Assembly: GCF_001730525.1 (NCBI RefSeq)
Contig: NZ_MDFN01000003.1
Coordinates: forward strand, 114,925-178,924
Origin: Arcticibacter eurypsychrophilus
GTDB taxonomy: Bacteria; Bacteroidota; Bacteroidia; Sphingobacteriales; Sphingobacteriaceae
DNA length: 64,000 nt
Reading direction: 5' to 3'
The notes beneath the pieces were generated by a model that was not told where the DNA came from, did no database searches, and worked only from the letters and a program-made list of their open reading frames with translations. Every line of letters begins with the position of its first letter. Position 1 is the stretch's first letter. A program made the translations under genes and the position numbers. Below are positions 28,394 to 38,292 of the stretch, piece after piece.

Positions 28394-30862
28394 TTATTTC
28401 GTACCGATCTCCCAATTATTGGTATAAAAACCGGCCGTTTTTACTGCCTCAACACCGGTGTTCAACATATCCAAACTAAACACCATAAAGTCAGGAAAAC
28501 CGCTGCCACCAGCAAAATACTGATTCGCATTCGCTGCGTTCATTCCCCTAAGGCCTGTTCCTGAAATGACGGCTACTGAATTTACTGCTGAACCTTTTAA
28601 AGGCCATATAAAATAAGCCCCTAAGTCATCCCCTTTCCATTCATTAGCACCTACGCGGACTGAATTTCTGTTTACCTGAACCGGACAATCCTGTAACAAT
28701 TGTTTCCAGACGCCATTGCTGGAAGCATTTCCATAAACAATCACATTCCTTCCTGCATACTTACTTTTGGAATATTGCTTATCCGCAATAATATCGACAG
28801 CTCCATTTCCTCTGTAATACCAAGCCTCAGCATCGTACCTAGCCTTATTTATACTCCATTCGTTTTCTTCTTTTGTCCCTTTAGTGCTATAAACAAAGAT
28901 CATATTCTTACTGAAAGGCTCTTTGAAGGTGCCATAACGATGGGGACCTTTCTGACTTAAAGGTGGCTTACCCGTTATGGTCCATTTATTTTCTGCTTTG
29001 AGCAAGTATAAACTGTCACTTTCGGAACGCGTTGTATAGCTAACTGTTTGAAGAGAATCCAACTGAATGGAAACGGTCATTGATGCCCCGAAATCTTGCA
29101 TACTTAGCTTAAGTAACCGTACATTTTCAGTTGATCCGCTAATCACTCCGGCTAACTTATCCCTTAGCAGCTTGATCCGGCTATACTCTAAAGCAGTATC
29201 CTGTTGTATTACAGAGGCCCATCTATAGCTGGCAGAAATACCGGGACTGGATGTCTTGAAATCTATCACATTTATAGCACTGTCTACAGACCGTTTATGC
29301 CACCTAAAAAAATCAAAGAGAGGATTCCAATCCACACTCTGATCTCCGTACCAGTGACTTCCACCGGGATACTCATAGTAACTATAATCCGGATGAAAAC
29401 CGGCCAGTATGTTTTTCATTTGTCTTGCATACTTTACCGATACCACCGGGTCAGCGTCACCATGCAAAACATAAACCCCTAACGGTTTATAATTAGTGGC
29501 CAATTTAATCACATCACTTTGATTGCTAGCTCTAAGCAAAACTTCGCCTATCGAAGAGGTGCTACTATCAGGAATCAATCCATCAGCCGAACCATACCCT
29601 TTAAGGGTTGGATAACCTGAACAAGGAGCTATAGCAGCCCATTTTTCCGGATAAGTTGCCCCCAGAAACCAGGTTCCATGACCACCCATAGAATGACCAG
29701 TCAGGTAAATACGCTGCGGGTCAGGTTTAAACTTATCAGTTGCAATTTTGAGTACTTCCAGGGCATCCAGTCTTCCCCAATCTTCCCAGTTAAAACCACG
29801 AGGACGGCGGTTTGTTGGAGCAACCAGATTGCCCCAATCTTTAGATTTATACGCTTTGGCTTGTCCGATTGCCTCTACACCAGCACCGTGTACGGAAAAG
29901 AATAACGCAGACCCAGGGGTAAAAGAACCTAGCTGAGGTGCTACTGCATAATATTGAAGACTACCGTCAATTCCGCTTATGAATGTATTTTTATACTTAT
30001 CGGAAGTGGCAACAACATTCAATTTTACTTGCTGCTCTGCTAGAGTGGTCGCTCTTTCTTGTAGTTCTATTTTACAATTTACCTGACCAATCGAAGTGCT
30101 GTTTTGTGCATCAATCCTGAAAATCACCTTACGGGTTGACATGGAAGGGATGGCAGGAAATTGAGATATAATCACTTTGCCATTGAGGCTACTTTTAATA
30201 CGCAAGCCTTTTAGTTCTTTTAAACTACTGTTAATCACCACAACAGCGGCTTTTAAATTAGCATTTGGACGTCCAGTCACAATATCTGGAAATGTAGGAT
30301 CGTCTGTATTCAGTGTAACATCATTAGCAGGAAAAAGCAGACTTGCCTTTACATATTGACCCCGCACATAAAATTCGTTCTTCCCCTTATTTAATTGAAC
30401 CGGGATATACATCCAGCCAGAATCATAAGGATCTCCAAAATGAAGTACACCATTAACAAATACCGCGCTGTTTCCTCTTATATTTAATAAAGCGGTTCTG
30501 GCCTGGGCAGCATTATAACTGAAATAAATATAACCTGACGCTCTGTACTCGTCATCACCACCAAACCGATTTGCTGTATCAGCGTGTACTTCCTTCCAGA
30601 TCAATTCATTATGATCTTTTACGGAGCTGAAGGCAGAACCAGAAATAGGAGTTTTTAGCGTCTTTTGGTACAAAGCAAAGGCTAAGGGATCTATATATAA
30701 TGCCTGTCTTCCGTACTGATGAACGGGATTCAGCACTAGACCCTTTGTAAAATTATAAACATGCTGAGCGGATAACAGATAGGGAATAAAACAGATCACG
30801 AATGCTATCCATCTGATAGCAGAACTCTTTTTGTATCTTTCAATCATTATAATACCTAACAT
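28394..30862 (-). CDS. Large secreted alpha/beta-hydrolase (prolyl-oligopeptidase/esterase type)
   Basis: 822 residues; translation may begin at the second Met (30847). A signal peptide ends at LSAQ (about 32). The first 290 residues are beta-rich (jelly-roll-like NIRGNSAVFVNG). The catalytic domain has nucleophile S391 in GHSMGGHG, then LHGDADPVVS and GGSHWYG, giving a Ser-Asp-His triad. A further C-terminal region of about 250 residues has no recognised motif. It is either a peptidase or an esterase acting on a decorated glycan or glycopeptide. It lies between GH20 and the second esterase gene. Confidence 0.75.
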   Translation of the reverse strand: MLGIIMIERYKKSSAIRWIAFVICFIPYLLSAQHVYNFTKGLVLNPVHQYGRQALYIDPLAFALYQKTLKTPISGSAFSSVKDHNELIWKEVHADTANRFGGDDEYRASGYIYFSYNAAQARTALLNIRGNSAVFVNGVLHFGDPYDSGWMYIPVQLNKGKNEFYVRGQYVKASLLFPANDVTLNTDDPTFPDIVTGRPNANLKAAVVVINSSLKELKGLRIKSSLNGKVIISQFPAIPSMSTRKVIFRIDAQNSTSIGQVNCKIELQERATTLAEQQVKLNVVATSDKYKNTFISGIDGSLQYYAVAPQLGSFTPGSALFFSVHGAGVEAIGQAKAYKSKDWGNLVAPTNRRPRGFNWEDWGRLDALEVLKIATDKFKPDPQRIYLTGHSMGGHGTWFLGATYPEKWAAIAPCSGYPTLKGYGSADGLIPDSSTSSIGEVLLRASNQSDVIKLATNYKPLGVYVLHGDADPVVSVKYARQMKNILAGFHPDYSYYEYPGGSHWYGDQSVDWNPLFDFFRWHKRSVDSAINVIDFKTSSPGISASYRWASVIQQDTALEYSRIKLLRDKLAGVISGSTENVRLLKLSMQDFGASMTVSIQLDSLQTVSYTTRSESDSLYLLKAENKWTITGKPPLSQKGPHRYGTFKEPFSKNMIFVYSTKGTKEENEWSINKARYDAEAWYYRGNGAVDIIADKQYSKSKYAGRNVIVYGNASSNGVWKQLLQDCPVQVNRNSVRVGANEWKGDDLGAYFIWPLKGSAVNSVAVISGTGLRGMNAANANQYFAGGSGFPDFMVFSLDMLNTGVEAVKTAGFYTNNWEIGTK

Positions 30863-30888
30863 TTCAAGCTATTTCCTCAATATCAATA

Positions 30889-32523
30889 TTACATACTAAC
30901 ATCAATTGCTCCATAATGAACTTTCCATAAGTCATATCGTTTCATTTGATTCCTTAATCGTGGTTCAAACTCTTCCCATTGTCTGGATTGTTTTGAACTC
31001 CATAACACCTCACTTAAAGCACTGATGCGCGGAAATATCTGGTATTCAATGGTAGTAGAATAAGGCAGATACTCGGTCCATAAATTTGCCTGGGCACCTA
31101 ATACACATTTACCTTCTTCGGTACTAAGTTCCTTGGGTACAGGCTCATAAGAATATACTTTCCGTACAGTGGTATATCCGCCAATAGTTAAAGAATCATC
31201 CGGTTTAACTTGCGAATGATCAAAATAAACATGACTTCCAGGCGTCATAATCACCTGATGTTTCAGTTTTGCAGCAGCAATACCGCCTTCTTCTCCTCTC
31301 CAGCTCATCACAATCGCATTAGGTGCTAATCCACCTTCCAGAATTTCATCCCAACCGATAATTGTTCTGCCTTTACTGTTCACATATTTTTCCATGCGCT
31401 GAACAAAATAGCTCTGCAGACCATGTTCATCTTTTAAACCTTTTTCTTTAATTAGCTGCTGACAAAAAGCAGAACGCTTCCAATTGTCTTTAGGCGATTC
31501 GTCACCTCCAATATGAATGTATTGAGATGGGAAAAGGGGAATAACTTCATCGAGTACATCCTGCAGGAAGGTAAACGTCTTTTCAGTAGGTGCGAATACA
31601 TCCTCAAATACACCCCATGTTTGTTGTACTTGTTTCCCTGTAGCTGGTCCCGACCAAACCGTTTTTTCAGGTGCCTTGGTAGATTCCTCAGGAAAACAAC
31701 TGAGCTCAGGATAAGCAGCAATGGCCGCTGAAGCATGTCCAGGCATCTCAATTTCAGGAATAACGGTTATATATCTTTTAGTCGCATACGCCACCACTTC
31801 CTTGATTTGCTCCTGAGTATAAAAGCCACCATAACGCTTGTTATCATTTCCGGTACCCGGAAAATGACCGATGATAGTTCCATTTCGATACCCTCCAATC
31901 TGAGTTAGTCGGGGATATTTTTTAATCTCTATCCGCCATCCCTGATCGTCAGTTAAATGCCAGTGAAAATAGTTCATCTTATGAAGAGCCAGAAAATCAA
32001 TATATTTCTTAACGAAAGCAACCGGAAAAAAATGTCTTGCCACATCCAGGTGCATTCCTCTATAAACAAACTGAGGAGCATCAGTAATGGTTACATAAGG
32101 GATTGGGAGAACAGCACCTTTAACAACGGGGAGTAATTGAATAAGCGACTGCACTCCATAAAAAACACCTATAGCATCTGTTCCCTGTATATTGATTCTA
32201 TTTTTATTTACGACCAAAGAATAAGAACTACTGGTTTTACCGGCATCGTTTTTAATACTTAAATAAACGGCAGACTGATTACCTACCGGCTTACTGCTCT
32301 TTAGCATAAAGCCGTAAAACTGTACTAAGTAATCGTTAAGAAAATCAGCTGAATTTTGAAGAGCGGGAATTTGAACGCTGATTTGAGTTGATGCATCTAT
32401 TCTAACCGTTCCACCATTTTCTGGTGAAATCATACTTAAGGGTTTAGGAATTATAGAGATCTGAGCATAACCACTGCAAGTAAAAGCATACAGGAGAATA
32501 AGGATGGATGTTCTTTTAAACAT
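30889..32523 (-). CDS. GH20 beta-N-acetylhexosaminidase
   Basis: 544 residues with a signal peptide (to about YAQ, 21). A GH20b N-terminal domain is followed by the barrel with HWHLTDDQGWRIEI (187-200) and the catalytic pair D341-E342 in IHIGGDES, used in substrate-assisted catalysis. It releases terminal GlcNAc or GalNAc, here probably antennary GlcNAc. 26 bp separate it from the large esterase gene. Confidence 0.96.
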   Translation of the reverse strand: MFKRTSILILLYAFTCSGYAQISIIPKPLSMISPENGGTVRIDASTQISVQIPALQNSADFLNDYLVQFYGFMLKSSKPVGNQSAVYLSIKNDAGKTSSSYSLVVNKNRINIQGTDAIGVFYGVQSLIQLLPVVKGAVLPIPYVTITDAPQFVYRGMHLDVARHFFPVAFVKKYIDFLALHKMNYFHWHLTDDQGWRIEIKKYPRLTQIGGYRNGTIIGHFPGTGNDNKRYGGFYTQEQIKEVVAYATKRYITVIPEIEMPGHASAAIAAYPELSCFPEESTKAPEKTVWSGPATGKQVQQTWGVFEDVFAPTEKTFTFLQDVLDEVIPLFPSQYIHIGGDESPKDNWKRSAFCQQLIKEKGLKDEHGLQSYFVQRMEKYVNSKGRTIIGWDEILEGGLAPNAIVMSWRGEEGGIAAAKLKHQVIMTPGSHVYFDHSQVKPDDSLTIGGYTTVRKVYSYEPVPKELSTEEGKCVLGAQANLWTEYLPYSTTIEYQIFPRISALSEVLWSSKQSRQWEEFEPRLRNQMKRYDLWKVHYGAIDVSM

Positions 32524-32618
32524 ATTTATTTATTAATAATATCAGCACAAATAATCTTTTAGACTCAAAAGACAGTCGAACAACTCCAGCGATAGTACTA
32601 CTTGTATTGCAAAATGAT

Positions 32619-34763
32619 TTATTTAACAATTCCGATTTCCGCAATTCTCGCCTTAGTACCCGAAAGAACATGTAGTGCTAAAAATTTAATATAACGTCCA
32701 CTGACAGCAGAAGGCAAAGCCACCCGTTGTTCCACACGGTTTGCGGCAATATTGGCAAAGGTTCCTTTTGATACCAGCTTCCAGTTTTTGTTATCATCAC
32801 TCACATAAAATACGTATTGGTCTACAATGCCATCGAGCATATTATCCTGTGGCGGCAAAAAGGTAAAGGATCTGAACGTAACTATACTGGCTAAGTCAAT
32901 GACCCATTCCGGAGAAGCACCATTTACAGAACCTGCTTCGGCTACCGTTTGACTTTGATCATCAATGATCAACAGATTATTAACCCCAACAGGAGACAGT
33001 ACCTTCCATTTATTTTTAGCTAGTCCAAATTCTTTAATTTGCTGTTCACCTGATTTGTTCCCATTCATTGCGTTTGCTTTTATAATACCACCATCAGGTA
33101 ACAGAAAAGGACTCTGGTAAATCAACGTTTCTCCACCATTAACAACATAATGGATTCCTGTAACAGGAGAAATGGAGGTTATTTCAATCTCGCCAGACTT
33201 ATTTCGTTTAATTTCAGGAGCTCCTAACCGAACAGGTTCGGCATACAATCCAAGTTCACTGATTGCCGGACTTGCTGAAGCATCGTTAATTACTAATCGT
33301 AATCTTTTTGCGGTCAGGTATTTGGAAAGTCGGATCAATCGTAGAGAGCCAATACTGGTAGCCCCTGCAATCTTCTCCCATTTGTTCAGATTCCAGGCAT
33401 ATAAGGTTAATGAATCGATGCGCTGACCGAGTTTAATATTTTCTCTTATTTTAATAATATTAAATGTCGTTTCTTCTTTTAAATTAATAGTGAGAACAGG
33501 CACTTTATATTCATCATCCGTGATCCAGGAAGAATATGGGTCAGCATCGATTAGATTTGCCGTACCATATAATGGTTCGTTGTTTTGTCTGATGTTTGAA
33601 GCATCGAAACGCGCACCCAAAAGCAGATTTTTATCAAATGTTTGTTTTAGAAGTTCACCAAATGACTTTAGTGCTTTCACATCGTTTTCGTGCAACACTC
33701 CTCTTCTATCAGGCGATAAGCCTAAATCAAGACCAGCACCTCTGCCCATGCTTTGAAAGTATAAATCAAAAAGTTCATAAGGAGATTTTACTTTATTATC
33801 GTCCTTTGCGTGGTAAAACCATCCCGGCCGTAAAGAGACATCACATTCAGCAGGCATCCAGGACTGGCCATCCCGATGGCCCGTTGTAGCCTCCCAGTAT
33901 TTACTAAAACCATTTGCAGCTATTTTCCCTTCTTCCAGAGCAGCAGGAGTATAGGTTTGCCATGAGGTGATCCCTGCATGTCCCTCTTCATTTCCTACCC
34001 ATCGAACATCAGGTCCTATATCTCCGAAAATTGCGGCATTAGGCTGAAGCTTACGAACCAAGGCAAATGTGGTATCCCATCCATAATAGGTAGTTCTATC
34101 TATGGTTCTTTTTTCGCGCGCAGCACCATAATACCCATCACCGCCGTTTGCCCCGTCATGCCAGGACATAAACAGGGGACCATATTTGGTATAAAGTTCC
34201 TTGATCTGCGCTCTGTACATCTCTACGTAAGCTGGTTTACCATATAAAGCACTGTTTCTATCCCATGGAGAGCAATATAGTCCAAACTTCATCCCCAATT
34301 TATCACATGCCTTTTTAAACTCTTCTACCAGATCACCCTTTCCGTTTTTCCAGGGACTTTTACTGATATTATGTTCGGTGGTTTTCGTTGGCCATAAACA
34401 AAATCCGTCATGATGTTTGGCAACCAATACAATCCCTTTAAATCCTCCGCTTTTTGCTGCCCCAACAATCTGCATGGCATCAAAATTCTTTGGATTGAAG
34501 AGTGCAGGATCTTCATCCCCATACCCCCACTCCTTATCGGTAAATGTGTCAGGACCAAAGTGAACGATACAATACATGCCTGTTTCATGCCATTGTAATT
34601 GAGCAGCTGATGGCACCGGTCCAAAGGGAACAGGTGCCTGCGCAAAACTATCAGCACTAAATAAACATATCAAATACAGGGATACAATCAGGAGTCGTCG
34701 CTGGGATTCAAGATATTTCTTAATACCAGATAGTAAGTTTCGGTCAGGGTTTATCAATAGCAT
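32619..34763 (-). CDS. GH29 alpha-1,3/1,4-fucosidase-like, with C-terminal discoidin-like domains
   Basis: 714 residues. A signal peptide with a long N-region ends near FAQ (42). The GH29 barrel has VLVAKHHDGFCLWPT near 112-126 and the nucleophile D203 in MSWHDGAN. A beta-sandwich of F5/8 type C style occupies about 395-510 and another about 590-714 (ASIVTFRSFTFLPPQDN). This architecture is usual for subfamily B enzymes, which cut alpha-1,3/1,4-fucose from Lewis-type structures. It follows GH35 by 10 bp, and the two together would dismantle a Lewis a antenna. Subfamily placement is inference. Confidence 0.88.
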   Translation of the reverse strand: MLLINPDRNLLSGIKKYLESQRRLLIVSLYLICLFSADSFAQAPVPFGPVPSAAQLQWHETGMYCIVHFGPDTFTDKEWGYGDEDPALFNPKNFDAMQIVGAAKSGGFKGIVLVAKHHDGFCLWPTKTTEHNISKSPWKNGKGDLVEEFKKACDKLGMKFGLYCSPWDRNSALYGKPAYVEMYRAQIKELYTKYGPLFMSWHDGANGGDGYYGAAREKRTIDRTTYYGWDTTFALVRKLQPNAAIFGDIGPDVRWVGNEEGHAGITSWQTYTPAALEEGKIAANGFSKYWEATTGHRDGQSWMPAECDVSLRPGWFYHAKDDNKVKSPYELFDLYFQSMGRGAGLDLGLSPDRRGVLHENDVKALKSFGELLKQTFDKNLLLGARFDASNIRQNNEPLYGTANLIDADPYSSWITDDEYKVPVLTINLKEETTFNIIKIRENIKLGQRIDSLTLYAWNLNKWEKIAGATSIGSLRLIRLSKYLTAKRLRLVINDASASPAISELGLYAEPVRLGAPEIKRNKSGEIEITSISPVTGIHYVVNGGETLIYQSPFLLPDGGIIKANAMNGNKSGEQQIKEFGLAKNKWKVLSPVGVNNLLIIDDQSQTVAEAGSVNGASPEWVIDLASIVTFRSFTFLPPQDNMLDGIVDQYVFYVSDDNKNWKLVSKGTFANIAANRVEQRVALPSAVSGRYIKFLALHVLSGTKARIAEIGIVK

Positions 34764-34773
34764 AGCACAACGT

Positions 34774-36633
34774 TTAATTTTTTAAAGCATCCAACACCGG
34801 AAGTTTTGTTGTTTTTAAGGTAGTATGCAATTTATCATTAAGCTGGTCATAGATCACCACTTCGTTTTTCCCTTTAATCAACCAGCATCCGGGAAGATAC
34901 AAAGTCTGTTGAGGACCGATGTTCCAATAACGCCCCAAATGATGACCGTTAACGAATACAATTCCTTTACCCCAATCACTCATATTCAAAAAAGTATCTC
35001 CTGTTACCGTCAGATCGAAGGATCCGGCGTATAAAGCGGGCCTTCCTATTACATTTTTTAATGGATATTTTTCCAGAGCAGGCTGCACATCAAAAGGCAT
35101 TTTAAACATTTGCCAGCCACCTGTTACCACTTGATCATTGATTAACACATCAGAAATAATCCCTTTTATATTATTGATAATTTGCTCCCCATAATTGATG
35201 CGGCCCATATTTTCAACCAGGATATCCAAAGTTCCATTGAATGGAATAGCTACTTCCAACTCATAAATCTGGTTTACCCGATTGAGCACACCTACTTTTT
35301 TACCATTCACATATACGACACCGTAATCACGAAGACCTTTAACCTGGAGTTTTCCATTTACAGGTTGAGTGAACCGCCTGCTATATAACACGTAACCGGA
35401 ACCTTGATTAAGATCTTCAAAGGAAAGAGGTTTATCATTGGTAATGGGCTTGATTGATTTCTTCCAATCCAGCACGTCAGCTGTACGGGTTAACTTAATA
35501 TCCGGAATTAAAATTACGGGCATTTGTTCAGGAACCGCTGGAATGTCATACTTCACATATCTTTTCATCAAATCCCTGATGGCGCTAAATTTTGGTGTTG
35601 CCCAACCTGCTTCAGATACAGGAGCATCATAGTCATAACTGGTAATATCAGGCTGAATATCCTGTTCTTCATTATAATTAGCCCCTGAAGTAAAACCAAA
35701 ATTTGTTCCCCCATGCGCCATATAAAAGTTGAAACTGACTCCATTCTTTAGAAAGACTTCCGTTTGTGTGGCGATATCTGCTGCCGGAATTTTATTAAAT
35801 GGCTCTCCCCAATGATCTAACCAACCGGGATAGAATTCGGCCACCATATAAGGGCCTATATTACCATGATACTGATTAACTGCCTTCTTTAAATTATCGA
35901 TGTTGCTTTCTCCATTTGCAGTAGGTAAAACGCCAGCTAAAGACCCGCCCTCAAATAAGCCCGATCCATCTGAAGTGAAAAAAGGAACATTAAAACCTGC
36001 ATTTTTTAGCAAAGCTAAAATGGCTTGATTATACTTTTTATGTTCTACGAGAGGTATATCCTTTCGTTGTGAAACATAAGAACCGAATTCATTTTCTGCC
36101 TGAACCATAATGATGGGGCCACCATTACTGATCTGCAATCCTTTAACCTGTTCGGCCAATTTGGACAAATACACATTACAGGAATCCAAAAACGGCTGAT
36201 TATTGGAACGGATCACCAGATCCTTGTTCTTTTGCAACCACCAGGGGTAACCACCGAATTCCCACTCGGCACAGGCATAGGGACCCGGACGCAGGATAAC
36301 AAAGAGCCCTTCCTCTCCGGCAGTCTTTATGAATTCTGCCAGATTATGTTTTCCGGTTTTAAAATCCCAAACCCCAGGAGAAGTATTATGATAATTCCAG
36401 AAAACATAGGTAGCAACGGTATTAAGACCCATTGCCTTGAGCATTTGCAACCTGTTTCGCCAATATTCTTTAGGAATTCGGGCATAGTGCATCTCTCCGG
36501 AATGAATCTGAATAGGTCTAGCATCGTACAAAAAAGCACCATCCTTAATTTCGAATGAATGTTTTTTCTGTGCACTGATCTCCAAAGAGAAAAGAAGCAC
36601 AATTAGCAAGAGGATTATAGGATTTGATTTCAT
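34774..36633 (-). CDS. GH35 beta-galactosidase
   Basis: About 619 residues from ATG at 36633; an earlier ATG at 36681 adds a non-signal stretch. The signal peptide ends at EISAQ. The barrel has acid/base E182 in QAENEFG and nucleophile E266 in MVAEFYPGW (numbered from this start), followed by C-terminal jelly-roll domains. GH35 enzymes remove terminal beta-galactose, many with beta-1,3 preference. It is the first gene of the PUL in transcription order; about 200 bp of AT-rich DNA upstream should hold the promoter, though I do not see a clear TAnnTTTG. Confidence 0.93.
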   Translation of the reverse strand: MKSNPIILLLIVLLFSLEISAQKKHSFEIKDGAFLYDARPIQIHSGEMHYARIPKEYWRNRLQMLKAMGLNTVATYVFWNYHNTSPGVWDFKTGKHNLAEFIKTAGEEGLFVILRPGPYACAEWEFGGYPWWLQKNKDLVIRSNNQPFLDSCNVYLSKLAEQVKGLQISNGGPIIMVQAENEFGSYVSQRKDIPLVEHKKYNQAILALLKNAGFNVPFFTSDGSGLFEGGSLAGVLPTANGESNIDNLKKAVNQYHGNIGPYMVAEFYPGWLDHWGEPFNKIPAADIATQTEVFLKNGVSFNFYMAHGGTNFGFTSGANYNEEQDIQPDITSYDYDAPVSEAGWATPKFSAIRDLMKRYVKYDIPAVPEQMPVILIPDIKLTRTADVLDWKKSIKPITNDKPLSFEDLNQGSGYVLYSRRFTQPVNGKLQVKGLRDYGVVYVNGKKVGVLNRVNQIYELEVAIPFNGTLDILVENMGRINYGEQIINNIKGIISDVLINDQVVTGGWQMFKMPFDVQPALEKYPLKNVIGRPALYAGSFDLTVTGDTFLNMSDWGKGIVFVNGHHLGRYWNIGPQQTLYLPGCWLIKGKNEVVIYDQLNDKLHTTLKTTKLPVLDALKN

Positions 36634-36865
36634 CGTGACGCAATAACACGATAAAACTAATAATAGTTGGCTGTTAAACAAACAATATCAAAAGTTTTAA
36701 CAGTGGTATTATTGAATCGAGCCAACTCAACTCATCAATTAAACTTTCCTTTTTTGTAAAATATGCTTACTTAATGAGGTAAGATTCATTATATCCGCCT
36801 CGCTATTGATGTGAACCATTTACTTACGTAGATTCTTTTTTAAAAGACAAGTCGGGTAATCCTAA

Positions 36866-37099
36866 TCAGAAAGAAGGTTCTGAATAAAAAGTCTCCAAAT
36901 TAATACATTCAAAGCCAAGACTCCGCGCCACCCTTATGATCTCTTCATTTTTGTTCACTCTGGAATCTACCCGTAATATCCGGTCACAGTCAAACAAATC
37001 AATGGTCCATTTTAGATCGGCCATTAAGGCATTTAAATAAGGTTTGATTTTGTTCAAATCACGAGTTGAAGCAATATTAGTTTTGAATATTGATATCAT
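36866..37099 (-). CDS. Small hypothetical protein, possibly ferredoxin-fold (HMA-like)
   Basis: 77 residues. The pattern SIFKTNIAS...LNALMADLKWTIDLFDCDRILRVDSR...VARSLGFECINLE suggests a beta-alpha-beta-beta-alpha-beta fold like small heavy-metal-associated domains, but the CxxC metal motif is absent. It is the third gene of an operon behind an ECF sigma factor and a small membrane protein (37 bp gap). Function unknown. Confidence 0.6.
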   Translation of the reverse strand: MISIFKTNIASTRDLNKIKPYLNALMADLKWTIDLFDCDRILRVDSRVNKNEEIIRVARSLGFECINLETFYSEPSF

Positions 37100-37136
37100 G
37101 ATATAGGTATTTTAAATGTTAAGATTTTTTATATTT

Positions 37137-37508
37137 CTAGTCCACTTTCGCTTCATCCTGATGAAATTCTTCGCCACAGCCAAACATACGGCCCCTGAAT
37201 CTCTTTTCAAATTGAGCCCTTTTCTCAGGACTCATATCTTTAACCCGATCTGTTAGGCGTTTATTAAAAAGGGATCTGTCACCACCAAATCGTCCCATCC
37301 TACCGAAGCCAAACAAGATTTTACATAAAACAAAAACTCCCATAGCCTGCCAAAAGGTGATCGTTCCAACATGGATAATATCGGGCAGCAGATTGTTCCA
37401 CAAGAACATCACTACAAAACTGATTAGAGTTAAAAAGGCCGCAGCCATAATAGGAAATAAAACAACCCGGACCTTGCCGGGCATATTAAAAAATAGCTTT
37501 CTCATCAT
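37137..37508 (-). CDS. Small membrane protein downstream of ECF sigma
   Basis: 123 residues with two membrane helices (about 15-37 and 48-66) and a cytosolic, basic C-terminal tail of some 55 residues (KDMSPEKRAQFEKRFRGRMFG). It begins 5 bp after the sigma-factor stop. By position it could be an anti-sigma or sensor partner, but it has none of the known anti-sigma motifs. Confidence 0.65.
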   Translation of the reverse strand: MMRKLFFNMPGKVRVVLFPIMAAAFLTLISFVVMFLWNNLLPDIIHVGTITFWQAMGVFVLCKILFGFGRMGRFGGDRSLFNKRLTDRVKDMSPEKRAQFEKRFRGRMFGCGEEFHQDEAKVD

Positions 37509-37513
37509 TTAAA

Positions 37514-38068
37514 TTATTTGTCTGTCAATTCATCGTACAATTGTTTTAACCGCTTACGCAGATGTACCACTGCATATCTTTTTCGGGATACCAGCGTCTG
37601 CACATTCACCTTTGTGAGCTCAGCAATGCTCTGGAAAGAAAGATCTTCCAATTCATGCCATACAAAAACTTGTTTTTGCTCTTCAGGCAATTCGTCCAGC
37701 GCTGCATATAATTGCTCCCAAAAAAGGCCACGCAAGTATTCCGTTTCAGGAGTAGCCGAATCAGGATAAAGTATCGTGCTGTAATCCGGTTCATCGACAC
37801 CGAAAACATCGTCAAGTAAACTTTCAGAATGCTTACGATACTTATCCGTAATTTTATTACGCGCTACCTTATATAACCAAGCTCCCGTTTGCTCCACAGG
37901 TGCGGTGTTAATCATTAAGCTGAGCTGATACCAGATATCCTGCAGTATATCTTGGGCATCCGCATCATTATTTACTCGCCTTGTAATAAATGACAGTAAC
38001 CCTTCCCCATGATCTTTTATGGTCGTTAAAAGGTAACTGTTCTTGTCTTCGCGCATCAGGCCGTTCAA
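37514..38068 (-). CDS. ECF sigma-70 factor
   Basis: 184 residues with region 2 (VNNDADAQDILQDIWYQLS, then TGAWLYKVARNKITDKYRK) and region 4 (LPEEQKQVFVWHELEDLS, then SIAELTKVNVQTLVSRKRYA). It is the first gene of a three-gene operon with a small membrane protein and a 77-residue protein, and is not adjacent to any SusC or FecR. The inducing signal is unknown. Confidence 0.92.
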   Translation of the reverse strand: MNGLMREDKNSYLLTTIKDHGEGLLSFITRRVNNDADAQDILQDIWYQLSLMINTAPVEQTGAWLYKVARNKITDKYRKHSESLLDDVFGVDEPDYSTILYPDSATPETEYLRGLFWEQLYAALDELPEEQKQVFVWHELEDLSFQSIAELTKVNVQTLVSRKRYAVVHLRKRLKQLYDELTDK

Positions 38069-38292
38069 TAATGTACTTTGTTTAATAGTTAAGACGATTG
38101 AGGTTCAATAACATTTTAAAAAAAATGATTTAATTTAGCAAGGATAAATTAAATCATTTTCACATTGCTGCTGTATAGAGATTTTTCTTTCTTGAATTTG
38201 CGTGTTAACTTAAAATCGTTAATTTCCTATTCATAAGTGCTGGAAAAGCAATAAATCTCAATCACCGATTGTTCATATGTAAAGATAAGATC

